A DNA stretch of 64,000 nt from Acinetobacter venetianus RAG-1 = CIP 110063 (lineage in GTDB: Bacteria > Pseudomonadota > Gammaproteobacteria > Pseudomonadales > Moraxellaceae). Positions 35,896-45,598 of the stretch are shown one piece after another. The DNA is taken from contig NZ_KB849557.1 of the NCBI RefSeq assembly GCF_000368585.1, forward strand, positions 539,615-603,614. Direction: 5' to 3'. The translations under genes and the position numbers were made by a program. The notes below the pieces were generated by a model, which worked only from the letters and a program-made list of their open reading frames with translations, ran no database searches and was not told the DNA's origin. Positions within the stretch are counted from its first letter, which is position 1; each line of letters starts with the position of its first letter.

Positions 35896-38484
35896 ATGAA
35901 AAAGCTATCCAGTTCTGGCATTGTTCGCCCATTTTTTTTGATGCTTATTATTATCTTAGTCTCACTTCCTATGGGATTTTATGGCATGTATCTCTATCTT
36001 GCACCATCTTTGCCAGATATGAGTTCTCTAAAAAAAGCGCCATTACTAAAACCATTGCAGGTATATACAGCTGATAATAAGTTAATCGCGGAATATGGTG
36101 GCAAACTATCAATACCAGTAAAGTATGAGCAAATTCCCCCAACATTTATCCATGCATTTCTAGCAGCGGAAGACTCTTCTTTTTTTGAGCATAATGGCAT
36201 TAGCTTCAAAGGCCTTGGTCGCGCAGTCACTGAATCAATTACTGGATCCGATGTCCAAACTGGTGGCTCAACGATCACCATGCAAGTTGCGAAGAACTAT
36301 TATTTAAGCCCAGACCGTACATTAAGACGCAAACTAACAGAAGTTTTCCTTGCACGAAAAATTGAACAAAACCTAACAAAACAAGAAATTCTCACCGCTT
36401 ACGTCAATAAAATTTTCTTAGGAAAAAATGCTTACGGTATCGCAGCAGCTGCTCGAATCTACTACAACAAAAATATAAATGAACTAACAACAGCACAAAT
36501 GGCAATGATCGCTGGATTGCCTAAAGCACCATCAAAGTATAATCCTGTTGTAAATCCTGAACGAGCCCTTGAACGTCGCAATTGGATTTTAGGTCGTATG
36601 TTGCAGCTTGGTTATATTAATCAAACCCAATATCAAAAAGCAGTTGCTGAACCGATTAGTTTAAACATGGTGGATCGTTCAGTCAGCAATGTATTTCCTT
36701 ATGTAGGTGAAATGGTTCGTGCTGAGCTTGTTGAGCATTTTGGCGCTCAAGCAATCGACTCTGGCTATAAGGTTTATACTACGATTGATAGTAAACGTCA
36801 GCGCTATGCTGAACAATCAATTCAAGATGGCCTTGAAGCTTATGATCGTCGTCATGGCTGGCGTGGTCCTGAAGCTCACGATAAACCACTTAATCAATTC
36901 ATGGCATATGCCAACACCTACCCCGCACAAGTTGTAAAGGTAAAGAGCAACTCTTTTGATGCTTTGATGCAAGATGGTTCAACAGTCACTGTGAATTGGT
37001 CAGGGATGTCATGGGTGCGTCCTTATCGTAATGCCAATAGCGTTGGCGGCGCGCCATCCAACGCTTCTCAAATTGTTAAAGTTAAAGATATTATTCGCTT
37101 GCGACCAAATGAAAATAAAACCGTGTGGTCTTTAGTCCAAGTTCCAAAAGTTCAAGGACAATTGATTGCATTAAATCCAAATGATGGTTCAATTGAAGCA
37201 ATCGTAGGTGGATATAATTTCTATCAAACAAAATTTAATCGTGCTTTACAAGGCTGGAGACAGCCTGGTTCAACCATTAAACCATTTGTCTATGCATTAG
37301 CATTAGAGCGCGGCATGACACCATTTAGCATGGTGAATGACAGTCCCATTACGATTGGCAAATGGTCTCCTCGAAACTCTGATGGTCGCTATCTCGGTAT
37401 GATTCCGCTACGTCGTGCATTGTATTTATCTCGAAATACAGTCTCTGTGCGCTTATTACAGAATGTAGGAATCGAAAGAGCTCGCCAATTATTTATGGAT
37501 TTTGGCTTACAGGATGATCAAATTCCACGCAACTACACGATTGCGCTCGGTACACCTCAAGTTCTTCCAGTGCAAATGGCAACAGGTTATGCAACCTTTG
37601 CAAATGGCGGCTATCGTATACAGCCTCATTTCATCAAAAGAATTGAGGACAATAATGGCAATATCATTTATGAAGCTAAGCCTGAATATGCATGTATTCC
37701 ATGCATCAGCGACTCAAATGCTTATAACCAAGCACAAGACACCAACCAAGATGATGAAACACAAGAGATCACCAATGAAAGCTTAGAGAACGCTCTAGCG
37801 TCATCAGAAACTCAAGCGACAGATGCAAATCCTGATCGATTACTCAAGACCAATAGCAATTACAAACAAGCTCAACGAATTTTAAAATCCAGTTCAGCTT
37901 ATGATATGGCAAATATCCTACATGACGTAATTCAGCGTGGTACAGGTCGTGCTGCACTCAAAATTGGACGAGATGACTTAGGTGGTAAAACAGGAACAAC
38001 CAATGATGCGAAAGATGCTTGGTTCGCAGGCTTTAATGGCAAGCTCGTCGCGATTGCTTGGGTTGGATTTGATCAACCTCGCACATTAGGTCGTCGTGAA
38101 TATGGTGGTGTTGCTGCACTACCTATTTGGTCGAACTTTATGGCGAAGTCACTTGCAGGCACACCGTCTACATGGGTTCGTTTTGATAAAGATGCAAGTG
38201 CACCAATCTCTCGTGATGAACTACAAGTTCAACAAAGCGAAGATCAAAAAGTTTATCGTGCATCTCCACCATTAGCGCGTCCTCTCTATCGCCCAGCACC
38301 AGTTGTTCCAACACGTTCAATAGATAACGATTTCTCAGACTTACCTGGCACAGCACCTTCAGCTGATGAACAAATTATTGTTCCCTCAAAAAAACAACCA
38401 CCTGCTTTAGGTACGGAGACTCAAAGTCCGTCACCGAAGAAAGAAAGAGATAATATAGAAAACCTCATTAACCAAATCCAATAA
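35896..38484 (+). CDS. ponA: Penicillin-binding protein 1A (class A, bifunctional)
   Basis: An 862-residue class A PBP. After one membrane helix (about 13-36), the GT51 glycosyltransferase has catalytic Glu92 in AAEDSSFFEHNG, then QTGGSTITMQVAKN and RKLTEVFLARKIE. An OB-like insert follows. The transpeptidase has GSTIKPF with Ser459 and Lys462, SRN at 512-514, and the KTGT motif in LGGKTGTTNDAKDAWFAG. A Pro-rich disordered tail ends it. It polymerises lipid II and crosslinks the strands. The gene diverges from pilMNOPQ. The Shine-Dalgarno before this ATG is weak. Confidence 0.96.
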   Translation: MKKLSSSGIVRPFFLMLIIILVSLPMGFYGMYLYLAPSLPDMSSLKKAPLLKPLQVYTADNKLIAEYGGKLSIPVKYEQIPPTFIHAFLAAEDSSFFEHNGISFKGLGRAVTESITGSDVQTGGSTITMQVAKNYYLSPDRTLRRKLTEVFLARKIEQNLTKQEILTAYVNKIFLGKNAYGIAAAARIYYNKNINELTTAQMAMIAGLPKAPSKYNPVVNPERALERRNWILGRMLQLGYINQTQYQKAVAEPISLNMVDRSVSNVFPYVGEMVRAELVEHFGAQAIDSGYKVYTTIDSKRQRYAEQSIQDGLEAYDRRHGWRGPEAHDKPLNQFMAYANTYPAQVVKVKSNSFDALMQDGSTVTVNWSGMSWVRPYRNANSVGGAPSNASQIVKVKDIIRLRPNENKTVWSLVQVPKVQGQLIALNPNDGSIEAIVGGYNFYQTKFNRALQGWRQPGSTIKPFVYALALERGMTPFSMVNDSPITIGKWSPRNSDGRYLGMIPLRRALYLSRNTVSVRLLQNVGIERARQLFMDFGLQDDQIPRNYTIALGTPQVLPVQMATGYATFANGGYRIQPHFIKRIEDNNGNIIYEAKPEYACIPCISDSNAYNQAQDTNQDDETQEITNESLENALASSETQATDANPDRLLKTNSNYKQAQRILKSSSAYDMANILHDVIQRGTGRAALKIGRDDLGGKTGTTNDAKDAWFAGFNGKLVAIAWVGFDQPRTLGRREYGGVAALPIWSNFMAKSLAGTPSTWVRFDKDASAPISRDELQVQQSEDQKVYRASPPLARPLYRPAPVVPTRSIDNDFSDLPGTAPSADEQIIVPSKKQPPALGTETQSPSPKKERDNIENLINQIQ

Positions 38485-38487
38485 GCT

Positions 38488-38516
38488 AAAAAGCCATCAA
38501 ATTGATGGCTTTTTTC
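38488..38516. terminator. Terminator at the ponA/rlmA junction
   Basis: AAAAGCCATCAA pairs with TTGATGGCTTTT and a T run follows on the plus strand. The right arm lies inside the last codons of the convergent rlmA, so the two 3' ends overlap. Confidence 0.85.
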
Positions 38517-39315
38517 TTTTTTGAAATAGATAAATCTGAAAAGCGGCAATTACCGTGAATACTGAATTCTGCTCTAACAACATCCGTCGTTCGGGATTGG
38601 TTTTATAAGCATAAGGCGTCATTGCGATTAAGTTCTTTAAGGCCATTTGATCCAAACTTAACGGCGCTTCAATCACTTGCTCTTGTATTAACTCAAACTC
38701 AGCTTCAAGTTGCTCAACAAACTTATGAGGCTCATGTAAATTTACCTGTTCAAATAAAGCAGCTCTTAAATCATATAAATGCTTAGGTGCAGGCGTTACA
38801 ACAATTAAATGTCCACCATGATTTAAAACTCGAGCAATTTCTGCTTGAGGAATTGGACTAAATAAACTCGTACAAACATCAACACAATGATTTTGAACGG
38901 GCAATGTTGCACCTGTTCCAACAATCCATGTTACTTTGGAATTTAGTTTTGCTGCACGTTGTACCGCTGTTTTAGCAATATCAACACCAATACAATCGTT
39001 AGCAACCGTTTGCATCGCATCGGTATAATAACCCTCACCACAGCCAATATCTAAAATTGCTTTTGGTTTAAGCTGCTGAAGTATCTCAACAACCGCTTGC
39101 TGTAATGGCTGGTAATAACCTGCTTGTAAAAATTCACGGCGCGCTAATACAGATTCAGCAGTATCACCCGGTGTCTTACTATGTTTGTGTTGAACCACAT
39201 GAAGATTTACATAACCTTGTTTGGCCACATCATAGCTATGTCCTTGTTCACATCGCCATGTATTCTCCGCCAAATTCAACGATTGGCGACAAACAGGACA
39301 CATCAACAAACTCAT
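38497..39315 (-). CDS. rlmA: 23S rRNA (guanine-N1)-methyltransferase RlmA
   Basis: A 272-residue class I SAM methyltransferase expected to methylate 23S rRNA at G745. An N-terminal zinc finger (CPVC, then WRCEQGHSYD) precedes KQGYVNLH. The SAM-binding motif is ILDIGCGEGYYTDAM, followed by CIGVDIAKTAVQRAA and a VDVCTSLFSPIPQAE segment typical of RlmA. It is transcribed after mraY's locus in the same direction but is separated from it by a terminator. Its 3' end overlaps the ponA terminator. Confidence 0.9.
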   Translation of the reverse strand: MSLLMCPVCRQSLNLAENTWRCEQGHSYDVAKQGYVNLHVVQHKHSKTPGDTAESVLARREFLQAGYYQPLQQAVVEILQQLKPKAILDIGCGEGYYTDAMQTVANDCIGVDIAKTAVQRAAKLNSKVTWIVGTGATLPVQNHCVDVCTSLFSPIPQAEIARVLNHGGHLIVVTPAPKHLYDLRAALFEQVNLHEPHKFVEQLEAEFELIQEQVIEAPLSLDQMALKNLIAMTPYAYKTNPERRMLLEQNSVFTVIAAFQIYLFQKRKKPSI

Positions 39316-39332
39316 CTATTTTCTCCAAACAT

Positions 39333-39360
39333 AAAAAAAGCTGGTCATCACCAGCTCTTT
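39333..39360 (-). terminator. Terminator after mraY
   Basis: AGCTGGT (39339-39345) pairs with ACCAGCT (39350-39356) around CATC, followed on the minus strand by seven T. It ends the dcw transcript. Confidence 0.85.
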
Positions 39361-39374
39361 TCTCGAATCTTGGC

Positions 39375-40493
39375 TTAACGTAATTTTAACGTCATCAACC
39401 CTAACACAACGAGGAAAATGGTAATAATCCAAAAGCGGATTACGACTTGTGTTTCTTTCCAACCTTGCTTTTCATAATGATGATGTAATGGCGCCATTAA
39501 GAATACACGTTTATTTCGCATACGCAATGAACCGATTTGCAAGAATACAGAAACAGCCTCCATGACAAATACACCGCCCATAATTGCAAAGACAATTTCT
39601 TGACGAACCATCACCGCAATCGTACCAAGCATTGCGCCAAGCGCTAAAGCTCCGACATCACCCATAAAGACTTGTGCAGGATGCGCATTGTACCAAAGGA
39701 AAGCAAGACCCGCTCCGATCATTGCAGAGCAAATCACTACAAGCTCAGAGGTATATTTAACGTATGGAATATGCAAATAATTCGCAAAACGAATGTCACC
39801 AGATAAATAAGCAAAAACGCCCAAGCCTGCTGCAACCATAACGATTGGCATAATCGCCAAACCATCTAGGCCATCCGTCAGGTTAACCGCATTTGATGCA
39901 CCATTAATCACAAGATAAGTGAAAACAATAAATGCTAAACCCAGCGGCACAACAGATAGAGGAATCGACAAATTCTTAAAGAAAGGAATCAGCAAATCCA
40001 GCATATTCGCCGTATGTACGGCACTATCTTGCTGTTTCGCAATCACATATAAGGCAATACCCGCTCCCAGAGATGCCACCGAAGTCCAAAAAAACTTCTT
40101 ACGTGCGGGCAAGCCGGCATTATCTTTATAACGAACTTTAATCCAGTCATCGGCCCAGCCTACCGCACCAAACACCACCATCACACCAAGTACGATCCAG
40201 ACATGTGGATTGGATAAATCAGCCCACAATAGCGTGCTGATCCCGATAGAGAGCAAAATGAGAATCCCGCCCATCGTTGGGGTGCCCATTTTTTTGGCAT
40301 GGTTTTCTGGCGCAAAAGAGCTCACAGCCTGACCATATTTTAATGCCTGTAATTTACGAATCATGACTGGACCTAAAACCAGTCCGATCGTCAGAGCAGT
40401 CAGCAAGCTCAACAAAGAGCGCAACGTTAAATAACGAACAACCTGAAACGAACTGTTATAGTCCGCCAATTGCTCAAATAACCATAACAACAT
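39375..40493 (-). CDS. mraY: Phospho-N-acetylmuramoyl-pentapeptide transferase MraY
   Basis: A 372-residue polytopic enzyme that makes lipid I from UDP-MurNAc-pentapeptide and undecaprenyl phosphate. Conserved loops are [18 protein letters not shown] with the Asp pair, and [32 protein letters not shown] and the [11 protein letters not shown] motif complete the set. The start codon abuts the murF stop with no gap, so translation is coupled. It is the last gene of this dcw segment; ftsW, murG and murD are not here. Confidence 0.97.
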   Translation of the reverse strand: MLLWLFEQLADYNSSFQVVRYLTLRSLLSLLTALTIGLVLGPVMIRKLQALKYGQAVSSFAPENHAKKMGTPTMGGILILLSIGISTLLWADLSNPHVWIVLGVMVVFGAVGWADDWIKVRYKDNAGLPARKKFFWTSVASLGAGIALYVIAKQQDSAVHTANMLDLLIPFFKNLSIPLSVVPLGLAFIVFTYLVINGASNAVNLTDGLDGLAIMPIVMVAAGLGVFAYLSGDIRFANYLHIPYVKYTSELVVICSAMIGAGLAFLWYNAHPAQVFMGDVGALALGAMLGTIAVMVRQEIVFAIMGGVFVMEAVSVFLQIGSLRMRNKRVFLMAPLHHHYEKQGWKETQVVIRFWIITIFLVVLGLMTLKLR

Positions 40494-41891
40494 TTAAATT
40501 TTCTCCATCAAGTCAGCCATCAACGTTTCCATATGGGTATAACGAGACCCTTTAAACAGGAAACTCATGGACTGGGGTTGATGTGTTTGGACTAAATTAA
40601 TTAAGAATGGTAACGCATCTGCTTGAGATGCAAAGGCATGCAGTTTTGCAGAATCTGTCGCACCTTGTTGTGCAGCTGCAGCAAACTCACCAACAACAAC
40701 CAAATGATCTAATGGTTGATCAACTAAATCTCGACCAAGATCATGATGCTCTTGCCAGCTACTTTCACCGAGTTCACCAATATCCCCCATCACCATGACT
40801 TTCAAACCTTGTTGCTGCAATAATACTTGTGCAGCCGCACGCATTGATGTTGGGTTCGCATTGTAAGTATCATCAATGAAAAGATGATTTTGATGTTGGA
40901 TAAAGTTCAAACGACCTTTAGCACCCTGCGCTTGCTCTAAGCCTTCAACAATCTGATCAAGAGCAATGCCAAGCGCTAAAGCAAATGCTGTAGCTGCTGC
41001 GGCATTCTGTACATTATGCGCCCCTGCAAATGGTAAGTTCACTGCACGAACACCTTGTGGCGTATGCAAATTAAAGTGTGCTGATTGAGGATGTAGTACG
41101 ATATCCGTAGCAAATACATCACCGCCTTCACCAAAACTTAAGATTTGATGTCCTTGCGCATTGAGATGAATGGTTGCGCTAAAATCATCATATGCAGGAA
41201 CAATCGCAGTTCCATGATCCAAAATATGCGCATAGATTTCTGATTTAGCACGACAGATCCCTTCTCGACCACCAAATTCACCCAGATGCGCTGTACCAAT
41301 ATTTAAAATACCAGCCACATGCGGTTGAACTAGATTTGAGGTGTAATCAATTTCACCTTGATGACTGGCACCTAACTCCATCACAGCAAATTGATGGTCT
41401 TGACGTAACTCAAGTAACATCATTGGCACACCCAAATCATTATTTAGATTGCCACGCGTGATCAGTGTCGGTGCCAAATGAGATAAAATACTGCCCAACA
41501 TTTCTTTGGTCGTGGTTTTACCACTACTACCTGTGAGTGCAATCACTTTCAACTGCTGATTCTGTTGACGACGATATGCGCCCAAATGTCCAAGCGCTAA
41601 TCGTGTATCTTTAACGATGAGCTGTGCAATTTCTGCATCGACTGGACGCTCTACAATGGCAATTTGACAACCTTGTGCAACCACTTGATCGACAAAATTG
41701 TGTGCATCAAATCGCTCGCCTTTTAAAGCAAGAAAGACATCTCCAGCTTCGGCATGACGTGAATCTGTCAGAATACGTTTAACTTCACCTTGTGGGATTT
41801 TGGCATTATGCCATTCACCGTGGGTTGCTTGTTGTAATTGTTCAGCTGTCCATGGTTCTAATGGAACGGTACTCGTCGTTGATGTATGCAT
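40494..41891 (-). CDS. murF: UDP-MurNAc-tripeptide--D-Ala-D-Ala ligase MurF
   Basis: A 465-residue Mur ligase that adds D-Ala-D-Ala to UDP-MurNAc-tripeptide. The ATP-binding P-loop is TGSSGKTTTKEM. ITRGNLNNDLGVP, the central-domain VMELGASHQGEI and FIDDTYNANPTSM, with its catalytic Asn/Asp, follow the MurF pattern. It lies 21 bases after murE. The product feeds directly into MraY, the next gene. Confidence 0.96.
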   Translation of the reverse strand: MHTSTTSTVPLEPWTAEQLQQATHGEWHNAKIPQGEVKRILTDSRHAEAGDVFLALKGERFDAHNFVDQVVAQGCQIAIVERPVDAEIAQLIVKDTRLALGHLGAYRRQQNQQLKVIALTGSSGKTTTKEMLGSILSHLAPTLITRGNLNNDLGVPMMLLELRQDHQFAVMELGASHQGEIDYTSNLVQPHVAGILNIGTAHLGEFGGREGICRAKSEIYAHILDHGTAIVPAYDDFSATIHLNAQGHQILSFGEGGDVFATDIVLHPQSAHFNLHTPQGVRAVNLPFAGAHNVQNAAAATAFALALGIALDQIVEGLEQAQGAKGRLNFIQHQNHLFIDDTYNANPTSMRAAAQVLLQQQGLKVMVMGDIGELGESSWQEHHDLGRDLVDQPLDHLVVVGEFAAAAQQGATDSAKLHAFASQADALPFLINLVQTHQPQSMSFLFKGSRYTHMETLMADLMEKI

Positions 41892-41912
41892 ACTTGTTAT
41901 TACCTTTGAATC

Positions 41913-43412
41913 CTATTGTGCAGGATAAGCTGAATCTACTGCATGTGGCTGTGCTGCAATTGCTGATTGCACCTCAACCACATCATCAAACCAATGACGA
42001 ACCCCATCAATTTCCTGATAGTTTTCATGTCCCTTCCCAGCGATCACCACAATGTCACCAGCCTGTGCTTGAGCAACAACAAACTTAATCGCTTCACGGC
42101 GATCATGAATCTCATGCATGGTATGTTGTGCAAAATGAATACCTTGTTTCATATCCGCAAAAATTTGCTCTGGATTTTCCGTGCGCGGATTATCCGAGGT
42201 CAAAATCACAGGATTAGCATGATCTAAAGCCGCCTGAGTCATCAACGGACGTTTACCGCGATCTCGATCTCCACCACAGCCAAAGACCGCCCAAAGCTGC
42301 CCATTTACATGACGTTTTAATGTAGTTAATACTTGAATCAAGGCATCTGGAGTATGAGCATAATCGACAACAAACAATCGTTCATCATCTTGGATGACTT
42401 GCATACGTCCTGGCGCGCCTTGTAATTGCGGAACAAATTGAACCAACTTATCCAAGGCAAAACCAGCACACTCCGCTGCAATCAAACTCGCCAATAAGTT
42501 TTCGACATTAAAATGTCCCAATAATGGACTTTGTACGGCATAACAACCTGTTGGCGTAATTAAACTAAAACTCGCCCCACTCAAACGATATTGCAAATCA
42601 GCAATATGATAATCTGCAGAAGCCTGCGTTAAAGAATAGGTAAGAATTTTCGGTTGTGACGGATTAGTTTTGGCGGCATCCAACATTATATTTGCATGCG
42701 CATCATCCAAGTTGATCACAACAGCTTTGAGTGTTTTAAATTTAAATAAGAGTGCTTTAGCTTCCGCATAAGCCTCTAAAGTACCGTGATAATCCAAATG
42801 ATCGCGGCTTAAATTACTATACACCGCAATTTCAAGATCACAGCCATTTAAACGCCCTTGCTCCAGTCCATGTGAACTGGCTTCTAACGCAACAAAACTC
42901 GCACCTTGTTTTGCATAATCATGTAGTGCACTTTGCAGTTGTAATGCATCAAGTGTCGTGTGGGTTGATGGTGTTAAATTCGGTAAAATACCATTACCAG
43001 TCGTTCCCATCACAGCACAACCGTGATGTTGTGACGTAATTAACTCAGCGATTAAACGAGAAATTGTTGTTTTGCCATTGGTTCCTGTGACCGCAATACC
43101 ACGTAAGGGCTGCGTAGGATCAGTCAACTGCAAATACTGCTTCTGCCATCCACCTATTAGATCACGAACTTCCGAACAAACCCATTCTTTCTCGATCCCT
43201 AGAGCTGCTTCACTAATGACAATTAAAGCTCCAGCATCCAAGGCATTTTGCGCAAATTGAAGTGTTTTCTCAGGCTGACTAAAACTATTTAAGGCGATAA
43301 AAATATGCCCTGCCTCAACCTTACGACTGTCAAGGCAGAAGCCTTGAAAGGGCTGTGTATACCAAGCCGCATCTATGCTGATCGGATGTATCTGTTGAAA
43401 ACTAATCGACAT
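41913..43412 (-). CDS. murE: UDP-MurNAc-dipeptide--meso-diaminopimelate ligase MurE
   Basis: A 499-residue Mur ligase. The P-loop is TGTNGKTTISRL; the central domain has ALEASSHGLEQGRL and YSNLSRDHLDYHG. The carbamylated-Lys region is TLEAYAEAKALLFKF. The DNPR motif (TSDNPRTENP) specifies meso-diaminopimelate as the third amino acid, so peptidoglycan is of the usual Gram-negative type. It starts seven bases after ftsI. Confidence 0.96.
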   Translation of the reverse strand: MSISFQQIHPISIDAAWYTQPFQGFCLDSRKVEAGHIFIALNSFSQPEKTLQFAQNALDAGALIVISEAALGIEKEWVCSEVRDLIGGWQKQYLQLTDPTQPLRGIAVTGTNGKTTISRLIAELITSQHHGCAVMGTTGNGILPNLTPSTHTTLDALQLQSALHDYAKQGASFVALEASSHGLEQGRLNGCDLEIAVYSNLSRDHLDYHGTLEAYAEAKALLFKFKTLKAVVINLDDAHANIMLDAAKTNPSQPKILTYSLTQASADYHIADLQYRLSGASFSLITPTGCYAVQSPLLGHFNVENLLASLIAAECAGFALDKLVQFVPQLQGAPGRMQVIQDDERLFVVDYAHTPDALIQVLTTLKRHVNGQLWAVFGCGGDRDRGKRPLMTQAALDHANPVILTSDNPRTENPEQIFADMKQGIHFAQHTMHEIHDRREAIKFVVAQAQAGDIVVIAGKGHENYQEIDGVRHWFDDVVEVQSAIAAQPHAVDSAYPAQ

Positions 43413-43419
43413 AATTTAC

Positions 43420-45249
43420 CTACGGGTTGGGTTTAATAGAAGTATCTAGTGGTTTATCTAAAGGCACATTTAATAGGCGCAACGACTCTTGCATAATTCT
43501 TGCAAATACAGGCGCTGCAACAAGACCACCATAGTAGCGACCTTGTGGATTTTCAACGACAACAATCATCGCTAAACGTGGGTCACTGACAGGTGCTACC
43601 CCAGCAAAAAGTGCACGATATTCAGTATTTGAATAGCCTTTTCGGTCTGCTCGTAGCTTATGCGCTGTACCTGTTTTACCACCAACACGATAACCTGGGA
43701 TCACCGCTTGCTTCGCCGTACCGCCTGGCATCGTCACTTGTTCAAGCATCAACAACACTTCATCAGCGATTTTAGGTGATAAAACTTGTGTTCCTTCAGG
43801 TGCTTTGTCTAGCTTTCGTAGACTCAGTGGCATCTCAACGCCATGATTGGCCAGCATCGCATAACCTTGTGCAACTTGAAGGATCGTGGCATTCAAACCA
43901 TAACCATACGCCATCGTCCCGAGCTGAGAAGGGTTGATCTTATCCGCGGGATAGAGCAAACCCGCACTCTCACCCGGAAATTTCACATCCGAACGATGAC
44001 CAAAACCAACGCGTCTAAAGAAAGAAGGAATGGTATCTTTTGGCAAAGATAGTGCAATCTTTGCTGAACCAACGTTTGAAGATTTAACAATGACGCCTGT
44101 AACAGTTAAAGCACCATAGTTATGCGTATCACGAATTGTATGCCAACCCAATTTCATTGAACCCGGTGCAGTATTAACAATAGTGTTTGGTGTGTATTTT
44201 CCACTTTCTAATGCCGCAGCAATAGTAAATGGTTTCATCGTCGAACCCGGCTCAAACATATCAATTGCGCCACGGTTACGCATCGCATCTTTATTGCTGA
44301 GGCCATTTTTATCATTTGGATTGTAAGACGGCCAACTGGTCATCGCCAGAATTTCACCCGTCTTTACATCCACGGCAATTGCAGTTGCAGAACGAGCATT
44401 ATTCGCCACGCCTGCAGCTGTGAGTTCACGATACATGATGTATTGTAAACGCGAGTCGATACTCAGGGTAATATTTTCCCCAGATTCAACTTCCTTGATC
44501 ACTTCAGAAACTTTTAAACGGTTGCCTTTCTTGTCACGAATGATTTTTTGCTCGCCATCCACACCTGACAATTGTTTATTCAACTGCATTTCCAAACCTT
44601 CAATTCCGCGTCCTTCACTGTTGGTTAGACCAATGATTTGAGCGTTTGGTTGAGGTTGTGGATAATAACGCTTATAACTTTTTTCTGCGTATACACCTTG
44701 GAAATTACGCTTAGTAATTAAATCAGCTTGCTGCGGCGGCACTTCTTTTTGCAGTACCAAATAGCGCGAGCGTTGACGATCATTCATTTGCTTTCGAAGT
44801 GACTGGCGATCAATACCTACTGCATCTGCCAACTCATCTAAATTTAGATTTTTATCAGGCAACTGACGTTTCAATTTACGATTGGTTGGATCTTTCTTTA
44901 ACTCTTCAGTGATCTCATCAAATTGCTTTTTCGCTTCCCAATAATCTCTTGGGTCAATCACAATCTTCATGATCGGTGTACTGATTGCCAAAGGCACACC
45001 ATGACGGTCACTAATCACGCCACGCATTGCCTCTAAACGCTCTGTACGAAGAATATTAGCATTCGCTTTATTCTGTAAAAAATCCTTATTCACAACTTGC
45101 ACATAAAAGGCACGCGCAACCAACACCACAAAGCAAAGGAGCACAACACCCCAGAGCAAATAAAATCGCCACATATCGAGAGCAAGGGTTGGTTTTTCCG
45201 AAATGGATTGCTGTTTTTTTCGTATTGGTTTGCTTCGCTTATCTGCCAT
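43420..45249 (-). CDS. ftsI: Peptidoglycan transpeptidase FtsI (PBP3)
   Basis: A 609-residue class B PBP for septal crosslinking. After a cytoplasmic tail and one membrane helix (about 31-50) comes a pedestal domain. The transpeptidase motifs are GSTMKP with Ser336, SSN at 390-392 and KTGT starting at Lys525. PBP3 of A. baumannii also has its nucleophile at 336, so spacing is conserved. It is the target of aztreonam and many cephalosporins. It follows ftsL by 10 bases. Confidence 0.97.
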   Translation of the reverse strand: MADKRSKPIRKKQQSISEKPTLALDMWRFYLLWGVVLLCFVVLVARAFYVQVVNKDFLQNKANANILRTERLEAMRGVISDRHGVPLAISTPIMKIVIDPRDYWEAKKQFDEITEELKKDPTNRKLKRQLPDKNLNLDELADAVGIDRQSLRKQMNDRQRSRYLVLQKEVPPQQADLITKRNFQGVYAEKSYKRYYPQPQPNAQIIGLTNSEGRGIEGLEMQLNKQLSGVDGEQKIIRDKKGNRLKVSEVIKEVESGENITLSIDSRLQYIMYRELTAAGVANNARSATAIAVDVKTGEILAMTSWPSYNPNDKNGLSNKDAMRNRGAIDMFEPGSTMKPFTIAAALESGKYTPNTIVNTAPGSMKLGWHTIRDTHNYGALTVTGVIVKSSNVGSAKIALSLPKDTIPSFFRRVGFGHRSDVKFPGESAGLLYPADKINPSQLGTMAYGYGLNATILQVAQGYAMLANHGVEMPLSLRKLDKAPEGTQVLSPKIADEVLLMLEQVTMPGGTAKQAVIPGYRVGGKTGTAHKLRADRKGYSNTEYRALFAGVAPVSDPRLAMIVVVENPQGRYYGGLVAAPVFARIMQESLRLLNVPLDKPLDTSIKPNP

Positions 45250-45259
45250 ACAGCATGCC

Positions 45260-45598
45260 TTATTTATCTTGCTCTGAAGTCATAGGTAAAGAAATCACTA
45301 CAGTTTGCGTAGCTGGTGGTGAAAACATTCGTAATTGTGTTACCGCACGCGAACCAATTTGGGCAGTCGCACCAAAAGTCTGTTGTTCAATCAGCAAACG
45401 TCCCCATTCTGCGTTTAAATCATCTCTCTCACGCATATAGGAACTCAAATCTCGATAATCATGACGATATTCAAACACCTGAAATACCACCATCATCGCA
45501 CTGATAAACACCGATGCAACGAGTACAGCATAAACAATAACTTTTTTCAGTCCCTTTTTGCTGTTGGATACGACTTCGTCATCATTCTTGTTGTTCAT
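45260..45598 (-). CDS. ftsL: Cell division protein FtsL
   Basis: A 112-residue bitopic division protein. A short charged cytoplasmic tail precedes a membrane helix (VIVYAVLVASVFISAMMVVF) and a periplasmic coiled coil (RDLSSYMRERDDLNAEWGRL). The ATG at 45598 overlaps the rsmH stop (TAATG); the frame is open 14 codons further upstream inside rsmH, but that start is unlikely. FtsL forms a complex with FtsB and FtsQ that activates FtsW and FtsI. Recognised mainly by size, topology and position. Confidence 0.92.
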   Translation of the reverse strand: MNNKNDDEVVSNSKKGLKKVIVYAVLVASVFISAMMVVFQVFEYRHDYRDLSSYMRERDDLNAEWGRLLIEQQTFGATAQIGSRAVTQLRMFSPPATQTVVISLPMTSEQDK

